Shown: piece by piece, positions 15,477-23,607 of the stretch | How positions within the stretch are numbered: position 1 is the first letter of the stretch | Layout: each line of letters starts with the position of its first letter | Assembly: GCF_900129425.1 (NCBI RefSeq) | Contig: NZ_LT670817.1 | Location: 248,001 to 312,000 of the forward strand | DNA length: 64,000 nucleotides | Reading direction: 5' to 3' | Source of the DNA: Bradyrhizobium erythrophlei | Lineage (GTDB): Bacteria > Pseudomonadota > Alphaproteobacteria > Rhizobiales > Xanthobacteraceae | The notes under the pieces: model-generated | The model's input: only the letters and a program-made list of their open reading frames with translations | Database searches by the model: none | What the model was told of the DNA's origin: nothing | Made by a program: the position numbers and the translations under genes

Positions 15477-16775
15477 ATGGCACTACACGATACTTCCACT
15501 TCCTTCTTTTCGCCGTGGCCGGACCGGTTGCGGCATTCGGCCATCATTCTGCTTGCCGCCGGGCTGGCGCTGACCGTGCTGGTCGCGTTGGGCGAACTGC
15601 CGCTGGTCCGCGCCGCTGCGGTTTTCACCTGCATCGCCGCCGCCGCGCTGGTGCCGTGGCGATTGCACAATGCCACTGCCTCACGTGAGGATGTCCGCGG
15701 CGTCAACCCGGTCGAGACCGCGGCCGTCAGCGCCATCGTGTCCGGCATGCCGGATCCGGCGGTGCTGCTCGACCGCGCCGGCCGCGTCATTCACCTCAAC
15801 GCCGCGGCGGCGCAGCTCGCGCCGGCGCTGCGCAAGAACGAACTGGCCCAGTTCGCGTTGCGCTCGCCCGAAATCATCACCGCGCTGCGCGAGGCCATCG
15901 CCACCACCGAAAGCCGGCGTGCGACCTATCTCGATCACGTGCCGGTCGATCGCTGGATGGAACTGATCGTCACGCCGGTGCCGGTGCCGACCCTGTTCGG
16001 CGGCACCGATAAATGCATGCTGATGACGTTCCACGACCAGACCCCGCTGCGCCGGGTCGAAGAGATGCGCGCCGACTTCGTCGCCAATGCCAGTCATGAA
16101 TTGCGCACGCCGCTGGCGGCGCTGTCGGGCTTCATCGACACGCTGCAGGGGCCGGCCAAGGACGATGCCAAGGCGCGCGAGCGCTTTCTCGGCATCATGC
16201 ACACCCAGGCGACGCGGATGGCGCGGCTGATCGACGACCTGCTGTCGCTGTCGCGGGTCGAACTGTCGGCCCATGTCCGCCCCGATACGCTGGTCGATAT
16301 CGTCCCGATCATCCGCCAGGTCGCCGATGGGCTGGAGCCGCTGGCGCGGGAGCGCCAGGTCACGATCGATATCGACCTGCCCGAGGATCCAGTGGCGATC
16401 GCGGGCGATCGCGAGGAATTGCTGCGGCTGTTCGAGAACCTGATCGAGAACGCGCTGAAATACGGCGCCTCTGGCGGCAAGGTCATCGTCTCGCTGAGCC
16501 AGGCCATGTCGAACGAAGGCGTGCCGGAAGTTCGCGTCATGGTGCGCGATTTCGGTCCCGGCATCGCCCCGGAACATCTGCCGCGGCTCACCGAGCGGTT
16601 TTACCGGGTGGATGTCGGCGACAGCCGCGCGCAGGGCGGAACCGGACTCGGTTTATCGCTGGTGAAACATATCGTTAACCGGCATCGGGGCCGGCTTTTG
16701 ATCGAAAGCGTGCCGAAAAACGGCGCCACCTTTACCGCCTGCTTTCCCCAGGCCAGGCCCGCGGTTTCGGCATAA
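15477..16775 (+). CDS. phoR: phosphate regulon sensor histidine kinase PhoR
   Basis: The 432-residue protein has two N-terminal membrane helices (about residues 19-60), a PAS-like region ('VSGMPDPAVLLDRAGRVIHLN'-like start), the H-box 'ASHELRTPLAAL' and ATPase motifs N ('LIENALKYG'), G1 ('DFGPGIAPEHLPRLTERFYRVD') and G2 ('GGTGLGLSLVKHIVNRHRG'). PhoR phosphorylates PhoB when phosphate is scarce. It stands upstream of pst-phoU-phoB on the same strand, which secures the name. Confidence 0.93.
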   Translation: MALHDTSTSFFSPWPDRLRHSAIILLAAGLALTVLVALGELPLVRAAAVFTCIAAAALVPWRLHNATASREDVRGVNPVETAAVSAIVSGMPDPAVLLDRAGRVIHLNAAAAQLAPALRKNELAQFALRSPEIITALREAIATTESRRATYLDHVPVDRWMELIVTPVPVPTLFGGTDKCMLMTFHDQTPLRRVEEMRADFVANASHELRTPLAALSGFIDTLQGPAKDDAKARERFLGIMHTQATRMARLIDDLLSLSRVELSAHVRPDTLVDIVPIIRQVADGLEPLARERQVTIDIDLPEDPVAIAGDREELLRLFENLIENALKYGASGGKVIVSLSQAMSNEGVPEVRVMVRDFGPGIAPEHLPRLTERFYRVDVGDSRAQGGTGLGLSLVKHIVNRHRGRLLIESVPKNGATFTACFPQARPAVSA

Positions 16776-16801
16776 AGACACGTAATATCAATTGCTTGTG
16801 T

Positions 16802-16830
16802 GCGTCATCCAGCTGTCATTAGACCGTCGT
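16802..16830 (+). promoter_or_regulatory. Pho box (three heptamers) before pstS
   Basis: Three CTGTCAT-like heptamers, GCGTCAT, CTGTCAT and CCGTCGT, are separated by exactly 4 bp (11-bp period) between phoR and pstS. Two such heptamers form one PhoB-binding Pho box, so this could bind PhoB in overlapping registers. Confidence 0.75.
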
Positions 16831-16916
16831 AAAAGCAGCATCGACCGCTCCTAAACGGACCGGCGTGAGCGCGATCGGGCGCATTCGGCGCTTCGCTCAC
16901 CAGATGGAGACCAGCA

Positions 16917-17927
16917 ATGCGTTTCATGAAAGCTATCGTCGCTGCCGGCCTGGTCGCCGCATCGACGTCAGCATATGCCGCCGACATCACAGGTGCCGGC
17001 TCGACCTTCATCTATCCGGTCCTTTCCAAATGGGCGGATGCCTACAAGAAGGAATCCGGCGACGGCGTGAACTACCAGTCGATCGGATCCGGCGCGGGGA
17101 TCAAGCAGATCCAGGCCAAGACCGTGACGTTCGGCGCGACCGACATGCCGTTGAAGGTCGATCAGCTCGAGAAGGATGGCCTCGCCCAGTGGCCGATGAT
17201 CATGGGCGCGATCGTCCCGGTGGTGAACATCGAGGGCGTGAAGGCCGGCGACATGACGCTGGACGGCGAAACCCTGGCCGGCATCTACAGCGGCAAAATC
17301 ACCAAGTGGGATGATCCCGCGATCAAGAAGCTCAATCCGAAACTGAGCCTGCCGTCGACCGCGATCGCCGTCGTTCACCGCGCCGACGGTTCGGGTACCA
17401 CCTTCAACTTCACCGACTACCTGTCGAAGGTCAGCGCGGACTGGAAGTCGAAGGTCGGCTCCGGCACGGCGGTCGAATGGCCGGTCGGCGTTGGCGCCAA
17501 GGGTAACGAAGGCGTCTCCGGCAACATCGGGCAGACCAAGGATTCGATCGGTTACGTCGAATACGCCTACGCCAAGCAGAACAAGCTGACCTACACCAAG
17601 CTGGTCAACAAGGCCGGCAAGACCGTGGATCCCACCATGGAGGCGTTCAAGGCCGCGGCCGCCAACGCCGACTGGACCCACGCCCCGGGCTATTACCTGA
17701 TCCTCACCGACCAGCCGGGCGACAAGTCCTGGCCGATCGTGGCCTCGACCTTCGTGCTGATGCACAAGGAACCGGCCGACAAGGCTGCCTCCGCCGAAGC
17801 CGTCAAGTTCTTCAAATTCTCCTTCGAGAAGGGCACCAAGATGGCCGAGGAACTCGACTACATTCCGATGCCGGATTCGGTGATCAAGCTGATCGAGAAG
17901 ACCTGGTCGGCCGACATCAAGAGCTGA
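16917..17927 (+). CDS. pstS: phosphate ABC transporter substrate-binding protein PstS
   Basis: The 336-residue protein has a Sec signal peptide ending AYA. The mature start 'ADITGAGSTFIYP' and the phosphate-binding features 'SGAGIKQI', 'FGATDMPL' and 'RADGSGTTFNF' are typical of PstS. It binds inorganic phosphate in the periplasm and delivers it to PstCA. It is the first gene after the Pho box. A long inverted repeat separates it from pstC and may lower downstream expression relative to pstS. Confidence 0.95.
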   Translation: MRFMKAIVAAGLVAASTSAYAADITGAGSTFIYPVLSKWADAYKKESGDGVNYQSIGSGAGIKQIQAKTVTFGATDMPLKVDQLEKDGLAQWPMIMGAIVPVVNIEGVKAGDMTLDGETLAGIYSGKITKWDDPAIKKLNPKLSLPSTAIAVVHRADGSGTTFNFTDYLSKVSADWKSKVGSGTAVEWPVGVGAKGNEGVSGNIGQTKDSIGYVEYAYAKQNKLTYTKLVNKAGKTVDPTMEAFKAAAANADWTHAPGYYLILTDQPGDKSWPIVASTFVLMHKEPADKAASAEAVKFFKFSFEKGTKMAEELDYIPMPDSVIKLIEKTWSADIKS

Positions 17928-17939
17928 GCTGAAAGTCTG

Positions 17940-18062
17940 GTGTCCCGGATGCGGTGCGGCGTCTCTTGCGCCGCTCCGCAGAGCCGGGACACAAACTCAG
18001 CTAAACAACATCGGTCCCGGATCGGCAGCGCACCGCTTTGCGCCGCATCGCATCCGGGACAC
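17940..18062. repeat. long inverted repeat between pstS and pstC
   Basis: Arms 17940-17961 and 18041-18062 (GTGTCCCGGATGCGGTGCGG and its near complement) match at 21 of 22 positions, with further GC hairpins between them. It is a Bradyrhizobium-type intergenic palindrome; it may stabilise the pstS message or reduce read-through. Confidence 0.75.
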
Positions 18063-18095
18063 GAGCGGATCGACTAAACAGGTTAGGGGATTGGC

Positions 18096-19094
18096 GTGGC
18101 AGACATGGCCGTTCAGAGCGATGTAATGGAAGCTGCCGGACCCTACGATCGCGCCAGGGCGCTCAACGCTTTCAAGCTCGGCGACGTTACTTTTTACTGG
18201 ATCACCCGCGTCTGCGCGATTTCGGTGCTGCTTATTCTCGGCGGCATCATTTTGTCGCTGATCGCGGGCGCCTGGCCGGCGATGAGGGCCTTCGGATTTT
18301 CCTTCCTGTGGACGGCGCGGTGGGCGCCGTCGGCCGATCCGCCGGTGCTCGGCGCGCTCGGCCCGCTCTACGGCACGCTGGTGACCTCGGTGATCGCGAT
18401 GATGATCGCGATTCCGGTCGGCCTCGGCATCGCGATCTTCCTCACCGAACTCTGTCCGCAATGGCTGCGGCGCCCGATCGGCATGGCCGTGGAATTGCTC
18501 GCAGGCATTCCCTCGATCATCTACGGCATGTGGGGCTTCTTCGTGCTGGGCCCGTTTCTGGCCAACTACTTTCAGCCTTTCCTGATCGATACCTTCGCGA
18601 ATGTTCCGGTGCTCGGCACCATCTTCGCGGGGCCGCCGTCCTACCTGAGCCTGTTCAATGCCGCGCTGATCCTGGCCATCATGGTGCTGCCGTTCATCAC
18701 CGCGATTTCGGTCGACGTCTTCAAGACCGTGCCGCCGGTGCTCAAGGAAGCGGCCTACGGGGTCGGCTGCACCACCTGGGAAGTGGTGCGCAACGTGGTG
18801 ATCCCCTACACCCGGGTCGGCGTCATTGGCGGCATCATGCTGGCGCTGGGCCGTGCGCTCGGCGAAACCATGGCGGTCACCTTCATCATCGGCAACGCGT
18901 TCCGCATCTCGGGTTCGGTGTTCTCTCCGGGCACCACGATCTCGGCCGCGATCGCATCCGAATTCGCCGAAAGCGACGGCCTGCATCAGTCCGGCCTGAT
19001 CCTGCTCGGCCTGTTGCTGTTCGTGCTGACCTTCTTCGTGCTGGCGACCGCCCGGTGGATGCTGATGCATCTGGAAAAGAAGGCGGGGAGCTGA
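18096..19094 (+). CDS. pstC: phosphate ABC transporter permease PstC
   Basis: The 332-residue inner-membrane protein has six or more helices and the ABC-permease EAA loop ('LKEAAYGVGCTTWEVVRNVVIPYT' region), followed by 'GRALGETMAVTFIIGN', the PstC signature. With PstA it forms the channel for phosphate. The next gene starts 5 bp after its stop. Confidence 0.95.
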   Translation: MADMAVQSDVMEAAGPYDRARALNAFKLGDVTFYWITRVCAISVLLILGGIILSLIAGAWPAMRAFGFSFLWTARWAPSADPPVLGALGPLYGTLVTSVIAMMIAIPVGLGIAIFLTELCPQWLRRPIGMAVELLAGIPSIIYGMWGFFVLGPFLANYFQPFLIDTFANVPVLGTIFAGPPSYLSLFNAALILAIMVLPFITAISVDVFKTVPPVLKEAAYGVGCTTWEVVRNVVIPYTRVGVIGGIMLALGRALGETMAVTFIIGNAFRISGSVFSPGTTISAAIASEFAESDGLHQSGLILLGLLLFVLTFFVLATARWMLMHLEKKAGS

Positions 19095-19098
19095 AGAC

Positions 19099-19944
19099 AT
19101 GAACCCGATCTACATCCGCCGCCGCCGCCGCAATCTCATCGTCCGCGGGCTTTGCCTCGGCGCCGCGATCTTTGGCGTCACTTGGCTCGCCTTCATCCTG
19201 TTCACGTTGTTCTACAATGGCCTTGCCGGCATCAGCCTGCAGCTGTTCACCGAGAACACGCCGCCGCCGGGATCCACCGAGGGCGGCCTGCTCAACGCCA
19301 TCGTCGGCTCGATCATCATGACCGTGATCGGCGTCGGCATCGGCGCGCCGCTCGGCCTGTTTGCCGGCACCTATCTCGCCGAATACGGCAGGAACGACCG
19401 CCTCACCTCGGTGATCCGCTTCATCAACGACATTCTCCTGAGCGCGCCGTCGATCATCATCGGCCTGTTCGTGTATGGCGCGGTGGTGGTGCCGATGGGC
19501 GGGTTCTCCGCTTTGGCGGGCGCGCTGGCGCTGGCCGTGATCGTCATTCCGGTCGTGGTCCGCACCACCGAGGATATGCTGCTGCTGGTGCCCAATCCGC
19601 TGCGCGAGGCGGCCTCCGCGCTCGGCCTGCCGCGCTCGCTCGTCATCAAGCGCATTGCCTACCGCGCGGCGCGCTCCGGCCTGATCACCGGCGTGCTGCT
19701 GGCGACCGCCCGGGTCGCCGGTGAAACCGCGCCGCTGCTGTTTACCGCGCTCAGCAACCAGTTCTTCAGCCTCGGTCTGACCAAGACGATGGCCAACCTG
19801 CCGGTCACCATCAACAACTTCGTGCAAAGCCCCTACGCCTACTGGAAGCAGCTGGCCTGGAGCGGGGCCTTGCTTATTACGCTGACCGTGCTTGCCCTGA
19901 ATATTAGCGCGCGCATTCTCGGCGCCGAGAGGACCGCAAAATGA
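19099..19944 (+). CDS. pstA: phosphate ABC transporter permease PstA
   Basis: The 281-residue membrane protein has the permease loop 'LREAASALGLPRSLVIKRIAYRA' region and 'ATARVAGETAPLLFTAL', typical of PstA. The N-terminus is basic (several Arg) before the first helix. Its stop overlaps the pstB start by 4 bp (ATGA), so the two are translationally coupled. Confidence 0.95.
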   Translation: MNPIYIRRRRRNLIVRGLCLGAAIFGVTWLAFILFTLFYNGLAGISLQLFTENTPPPGSTEGGLLNAIVGSIIMTVIGVGIGAPLGLFAGTYLAEYGRNDRLTSVIRFINDILLSAPSIIIGLFVYGAVVVPMGGFSALAGALALAVIVIPVVVRTTEDMLLLVPNPLREAASALGLPRSLVIKRIAYRAARSGLITGVLLATARVAGETAPLLFTALSNQFFSLGLTKTMANLPVTINNFVQSPYAYWKQLAWSGALLITLTVLALNISARILGAERTAK

Positions 19945-20765
19945 ACGACCTTTCCGTTTCCGTGAGTGTTCCGGGCGCGCCGGCGCCGTCGGTGCCGCAT
20001 CAGGCGGACGCGCCGGCCAAGGTGACCGCGCGAGGCCTGAATTTCTTTTACGGCGAGAACCACGCGCTGAAGAACATCAACCTGACGCTCGGCGCCAATC
20101 GCGTCACCGCCTTCATCGGGCCGTCCGGCTGCGGCAAATCGACCTTGCTGCGGATCTTCAACCGGATGTACGACCTCTATCCGGGGCAGCGCGCCACCGG
20201 CCAGCTGATGCTCGATTCCACCAACATCCTCGATCCCAAGCTCGATCTCAATCTGTTGCGCGCCCGGGTCGGCATGGTGTTCCAGAAGCCGACGCCGTTC
20301 CCGATGACGATCTACGAGAACATCGCGTTCGGGATCCGGCTGTATGAGAAAATCTCCAAGTCCGAGATGGATGGCCGTGTGGAAAAGGCGCTGCGCGGCG
20401 GCGCGCTGTGGAACGAAGTCAAGGACAAACTCGGCGCCAGTGGCTTGAGCCTGTCCGGCGGCCAGCAGCAGCGGCTCTGCATCGCGCGCACCGTGGCGGT
20501 GCGGCCCGAGGTGATCCTGTTCGACGAACCCTGTTCGGCGCTCGATCCGATTTCGACCGCCAAGATCGAGGAATTGATCCAGGAACTGGCGGAAGACTAT
20601 ACCATCGCCATCGTCACCCACAACATGCAGCAGGCCGCGCGCGTCTCGGACAAGACCGCCTTCATGTATCTCGGCGAGCTGATCGAATTCGACGAGACCG
20701 ACAGGATATTCACCTCGCCGAGCGATCGACGGACCCAAGACTACATTACCGGCCGGTTCGGCTAA
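19941..20765 (+). CDS. pstB: phosphate ABC transporter ATP-binding protein PstB
   Basis: The 274-residue ATPase has Walker A 'GPSGCGKST', Q-loop 'VFQKPTPFPMTIYENI', signature 'LSGGQQQRL', Walker B 'VILFDEPCSALDP' and the switch His in 'IVTHNMQQA'. It couples ATP hydrolysis to phosphate import through PstCA. phoU follows 13 bp after the stop. Confidence 0.96.
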   Translation: MNDLSVSVSVPGAPAPSVPHQADAPAKVTARGLNFFYGENHALKNINLTLGANRVTAFIGPSGCGKSTLLRIFNRMYDLYPGQRATGQLMLDSTNILDPKLDLNLLRARVGMVFQKPTPFPMTIYENIAFGIRLYEKISKSEMDGRVEKALRGGALWNEVKDKLGASGLSLSGGQQQRLCIARTVAVRPEVILFDEPCSALDPISTAKIEELIQELAEDYTIAIVTHNMQQAARVSDKTAFMYLGELIEFDETDRIFTSPSDRRTQDYITGRFG

Positions 20766-20778
20766 GGGAGAATTCAAG

Positions 20779-21495
20779 ATGGCTTCAGAACACACCGCGA
20801 AAGCGTTCGACAGCGATCTGCAGGAACTGACCCGGCTGGTCGCGGAGATGGGCGGCCTTGCCGAACGCATGATCGTCGAAGCCGTCGACGCGCTGATCCG
20901 CAGGGATGTCGCGCTCGGCAAGCACGTGGTCGCCGCCGATGCCGAAATCGACGGCCTGCAGCGCATCATCGAGGAGCGCGCGGTACTCACCATCGCCAGG
21001 CGCCAGCCGATGGCGGTGGACCTGCGCGAAATCGTCGGCGCCATGCGGGTTGCCACCGACCTCGAGCGGATCGGCGATCTCGCCAAGAACATGGGCAAGC
21101 GGGTGTCGGCGCTGGAAAGCGATTTCCATCCGCTGAAGCTGATCCGCGGCCTCGAGCACATGACCGACCTCGTGCAGTCGCAGGTCAAATCCGTGCTCGA
21201 TGCCTACGCGGCGCACGACCTGCCGGCGGCGATGACGGTGTGGAAAGGCGATGAGGAAGTCGACGCCATCTGCACCTCGCTGTTCCGCGAACTCCTGACC
21301 TACATGATGGAAGATCCGCGCAACATCTCGTTCTGCATCCATCTGATGTTCTGCGCCAAGAACATCGAACGGATCGGCGATCACGCCACCAACATCGCGG
21401 AAACCGTGTTCTACATGATCGAAGGCCAGCAAATCCTCGACAAGCGTCCGAAGGGCGACATGACGACGTTTGCGACCACGGTGCCTGGGAGCTGA
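20779..21495 (+). CDS. phoU: phosphate transport system regulator PhoU
   Basis: The 238-residue all-helical protein has two repeats of the PhoU domain, with metal-binding 'RIGDLAKNM' in the first and 'ERIGDHATNIAE' in the second. It links Pst transport state to PhoR and shuts down the regulon when phosphate is plentiful. It lies between pstB and phoB, separated from phoB by two 58-bp repeats. Confidence 0.95.
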   Translation: MASEHTAKAFDSDLQELTRLVAEMGGLAERMIVEAVDALIRRDVALGKHVVAADAEIDGLQRIIEERAVLTIARRQPMAVDLREIVGAMRVATDLERIGDLAKNMGKRVSALESDFHPLKLIRGLEHMTDLVQSQVKSVLDAYAAHDLPAAMTVWKGDEEVDAICTSLFRELLTYMMEDPRNISFCIHLMFCAKNIERIGDHATNIAETVFYMIEGQQILDKRPKGDMTTFATTVPGS

Positions 21496-21501
21496 GAAAG
21501 G

Positions 21502-21617
21502 GTTTTCGAGCGAAGTGGGGACCGGTTCGCGTGAGGAAAACGCGTCAACAAGAGAAGGCGTTTTCGAGCGAAGTGGAAGCCGGTTCGCATGAAGAAAAAA
21601 CGTCAACAACAGAAGGC
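21502..21617 (+). repeat. two tandem 58-bp repeats between phoU and phoB
   Basis: Units 21502-21559 and 21560-21617 are highly similar (TTTTCGAGCGAAGTGG, then CCGGTTCGC, then CGTCAACAA). The second ends 6 bp before the phoB ATG, so it includes the ribosome-binding region. This is a repeat type common in Bradyrhizobium relatives. Confidence 0.8.
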
Positions 21618-21623
21618 TAGCAG

Positions 21624-22325
21624 ATGAGCGCACGGATATTGGTGGTGGAAGACGAGGAAGCGCTGACCACGCTGTTGCGCTACAACCTCGATGCAGAAGG
21701 CTACGACGTCGAAACCGTCGGCCGCGGCGATGACGCCGACACCCGGCTGAAGGAGCGCATTCCCGACCTGATCGTGCTGGACTGGATGCTGCCGGGACTG
21801 TCCGGGATCGAATTGTGCCGCCGCCTGCGGGCGCGGCCGGAGACGCGGTCGCTGCCGATCATCATGCTGACCGCGCGCGGCGAGGAAAGCGAACGGGTGC
21901 GGGGCCTTGCCACCGGCGCCGACGACTACATCGTCAAGCCGTTCTCGGTGCCGGAACTGCTGGCGCGGGTGAAGGGGCTGTTGCGCCGCGCCAGCCCCGA
22001 ACGCCTCGCCATCGTGCTGGCTTACGGCGACATCGAACTCGACCGCGAGAAGCGCCGCGTCGCGCGCTCCGGCCGTCCGATCGACCTCGGGCCGACCGAA
22101 TATCGGCTGCTGGAATTTTTCCTGGAACATCCGGGCCGGGTGTTCAGCCGCGAGCAACTGCTCGACAGCGTCTGGGGCCGCGACATCTATATCGACGAGC
22201 GTACCGTCGATGTGCACATCGGCCGCCTGCGCAAATTGCTCAACCCGGGCCGGGAGCAGGATCCGATCCGCACCGTCCGCGGCGCCGGCTACGCGCTGGA
22301 TGACCGGTTCGCCAAGGTGGAGTAG
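21624..22325 (+). CDS. phoB: phosphate regulon response regulator PhoB
   Basis: The 233-residue OmpR-family regulator has an acidic pocket near the N-terminus ('VEDEEALTTLLR'), a phosphorylation site in 'LIVLDWMLPGLSG', a conserved Lys in 'DDYIVKPFSVPEL' and a C-terminal winged helix ending 'TVRGAGYALD'. It binds Pho boxes such as the one at 16802-16830. It is the last gene of the phosphate block. Confidence 0.95.
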   Translation: MSARILVVEDEEALTTLLRYNLDAEGYDVETVGRGDDADTRLKERIPDLIVLDWMLPGLSGIELCRRLRARPETRSLPIIMLTARGEESERVRGLATGADDYIVKPFSVPELLARVKGLLRRASPERLAIVLAYGDIELDREKRRVARSGRPIDLGPTEYRLLEFFLEHPGRVFSREQLLDSVWGRDIYIDERTVDVHIGRLRKLLNPGREQDPIRTVRGAGYALDDRFAKVE

Positions 22326-22632
22326 GCGCCATTGACGTTCCCCGGACGCTGCGCAGCGCGTAAGCGGTGTGCAGCCGATCCGGGGTCCATCTTTTTTACA
22401 GCGCCGAACAGGTCCCCGGCTCTGCGGTGCATCGTGAAGGACGCTGCACCGCGTCCGGGACACGGGAGCCGGCGTTCGCCCGGACGACGTCAACTTGTGT
22501 AGCGTTCTCAGTGGATCGGTTGAAGCGATTGCTTCCACGCCGTCATTGCGAGCGTAGCGAAGCAATCCATGGTGCCGCGCATAGCAAAGCTGGATTGCTT
22601 CGTCGCTGACGCTCCTCGCAATGACGAGAAGT
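22326..22632. other. repeat-rich intergenic region
   Basis: No gene is seen. The region contains GC-rich palindromic sequence after phoB and an inverted repeat with outer arms CGTCATTGCGAG (22541-22552) and CTCGCAATGACG (22615-22626), a mobile intergenic palindrome type seen again at 37641-37760. Confidence 0.6.
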
Positions 22633-23142
22633 CTACCTTGTCTGCTTCGGCGGCTGGCGGCGGCGGTCGGAGGCCGGCTGATAGGCGATGCGCGAATGAT
22701 GCGCGCAATAGGGCAGGCTGGTCAGCGCCTTGCCGCCGCAGAAGAAGAATTCCGAACTGGAGGGATCGCCGATCGGCCAGTGACAGGTGGCCTCGTTGAG
22801 TTCCAGCAGCGACAGCCGCTGGCTCATCGGCACCACGTTGTCGTAGGCGATCGGATCCGGCTCCATCTCGACATCGAAAGCATGCGCCAGCGCGGTGTTG
22901 CCGCGCGAGACCGGACGCGACACCCGCATCATCGGCTGGGCCGGGCGGGCCTTGCGCTGCCGCGGTGCGGCCGAGGAGGGGCTCTTGGCGCGGCCCGAAA
23001 GGCCTAGCCGGTGGACTTTGCCGATCACGGCATTTCGCGTCACATTTCCGAGTTCCGCGGCAATCTGGCTGGCCGAAAGCCCGGCCTCCCAGAATTTCTT
23101 CAATTGCTCGACGCGATCGTCAGACCAGGTCAATACAGTCAT
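22633..23142 (-). CDS. gcrA: cell-cycle regulator GcrA
   Basis: The 169-residue protein begins with the GcrA DNA-binding domain (W-s-dd-r-v-e-q-L-k-x-f-W, then 'GLSASQIAAELG' and 'TRNAVIGKVHRLGL'). A basic linker and a C-terminal zone with 'CHWPIGDP' and 'FCGGKAL...YCAHH', the conserved Cys/His of the family, follow. GcrA activates transcription with sigma-70 at CcrM-methylated promoters in alphaproteobacteria. Confidence 0.93.
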   Translation of the reverse strand: MTVLTWSDDRVEQLKKFWEAGLSASQIAAELGNVTRNAVIGKVHRLGLSGRAKSPSSAAPRQRKARPAQPMMRVSRPVSRGNTALAHAFDVEMEPDPIAYDNVVPMSQRLSLLELNEATCHWPIGDPSSSEFFFCGGKALTSLPYCAHHSRIAYQPASDRRRQPPKQTR

Positions 23143-23468
23143 CGCACTCTTCCCTTCGCGTGGCGCCGGCCGATCAGGGACAGCGCAGCGATGCCAATTC
23201 TCTCAAAATCCCTGCGGGCAGAATCCCTTAGCCCTCGCCGGGCGCGGAAAGCGCGCCCGAACGTGTACGCCTGACACTGACGACTTAGAGGATCCGAACC
23301 GCCGCACGAGATGTCGTACCCGACGGCCCAGACGCTACAATATGGCGTGACTCTGGCGCAAGAGTCCGCGTGAGCGCGTCCACATGTTCCGTGAGTTAAG
23401 CACTGCAATTGGATTTTTCCACGGCTGCAAACCTGCAGGGAGCGCGCGCGGGGGCCCCCCGGGACCGG

Positions 23469-23496
23469 TTGACAGTTATGGCCGCGCGCATAGAAT
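23469..23496 (+). promoter_or_regulatory. near-consensus sigma-70 promoter
   Basis: TTGACA at 23469-23474 and TAGAAT at 23491-23496 are separated by 16 bp. The expected transcription start is about 23503, exactly where a strong hairpin begins. It points towards argD. Confidence 0.6.
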
Positions 23497-23502
23497 GCCT
23501 GC

Positions 23503-23537
23503 ACGTGCCGCCCCGAAAAGGCGGCACGTTTGTTTTT
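23503..23537 (+). terminator. terminator-like hairpin at the promoter start, upstream of argD
   Basis: A perfect 10-bp stem ACGTGCCGCC/GGCGGCACGT with a 7-nt loop is followed by TTGTTTTT. It lies 70 bp before argD, so it is either an attenuator, the body of a very short RNA, or a 5' stabilising hairpin. Confidence 0.6.
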
Positions 23538-23607
23538 CCGGGACTGGTTGCCGATGCGATCGCGCCAATGCGCGCATCGCGGCCGGGCCTAACCGTCAGT
23601 GATCGCC

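Larger units (their letters stand above)
23143..23607. other. divergent intergenic region between gcrA and argD
   Basis: It holds the upstream regions of both genes. On the plus strand there is a near-consensus promoter and immediately after it a terminator-like hairpin (separate entries). Nothing else could be identified. Confidence 0.5.

Noticed and set aside
17997..19100. Long minus-strand open frame (367 codons) opposite pstC
   Set aside because: It is a high-GC shadow of pstC with His/Arg/Asp-rich translation and no ribosome-binding site.
21502..21617. Possible CRISPR-like repeats
   Set aside because: There are only two units, directly adjacent, with no spacers. No CRISPR array was seen anywhere in the window.
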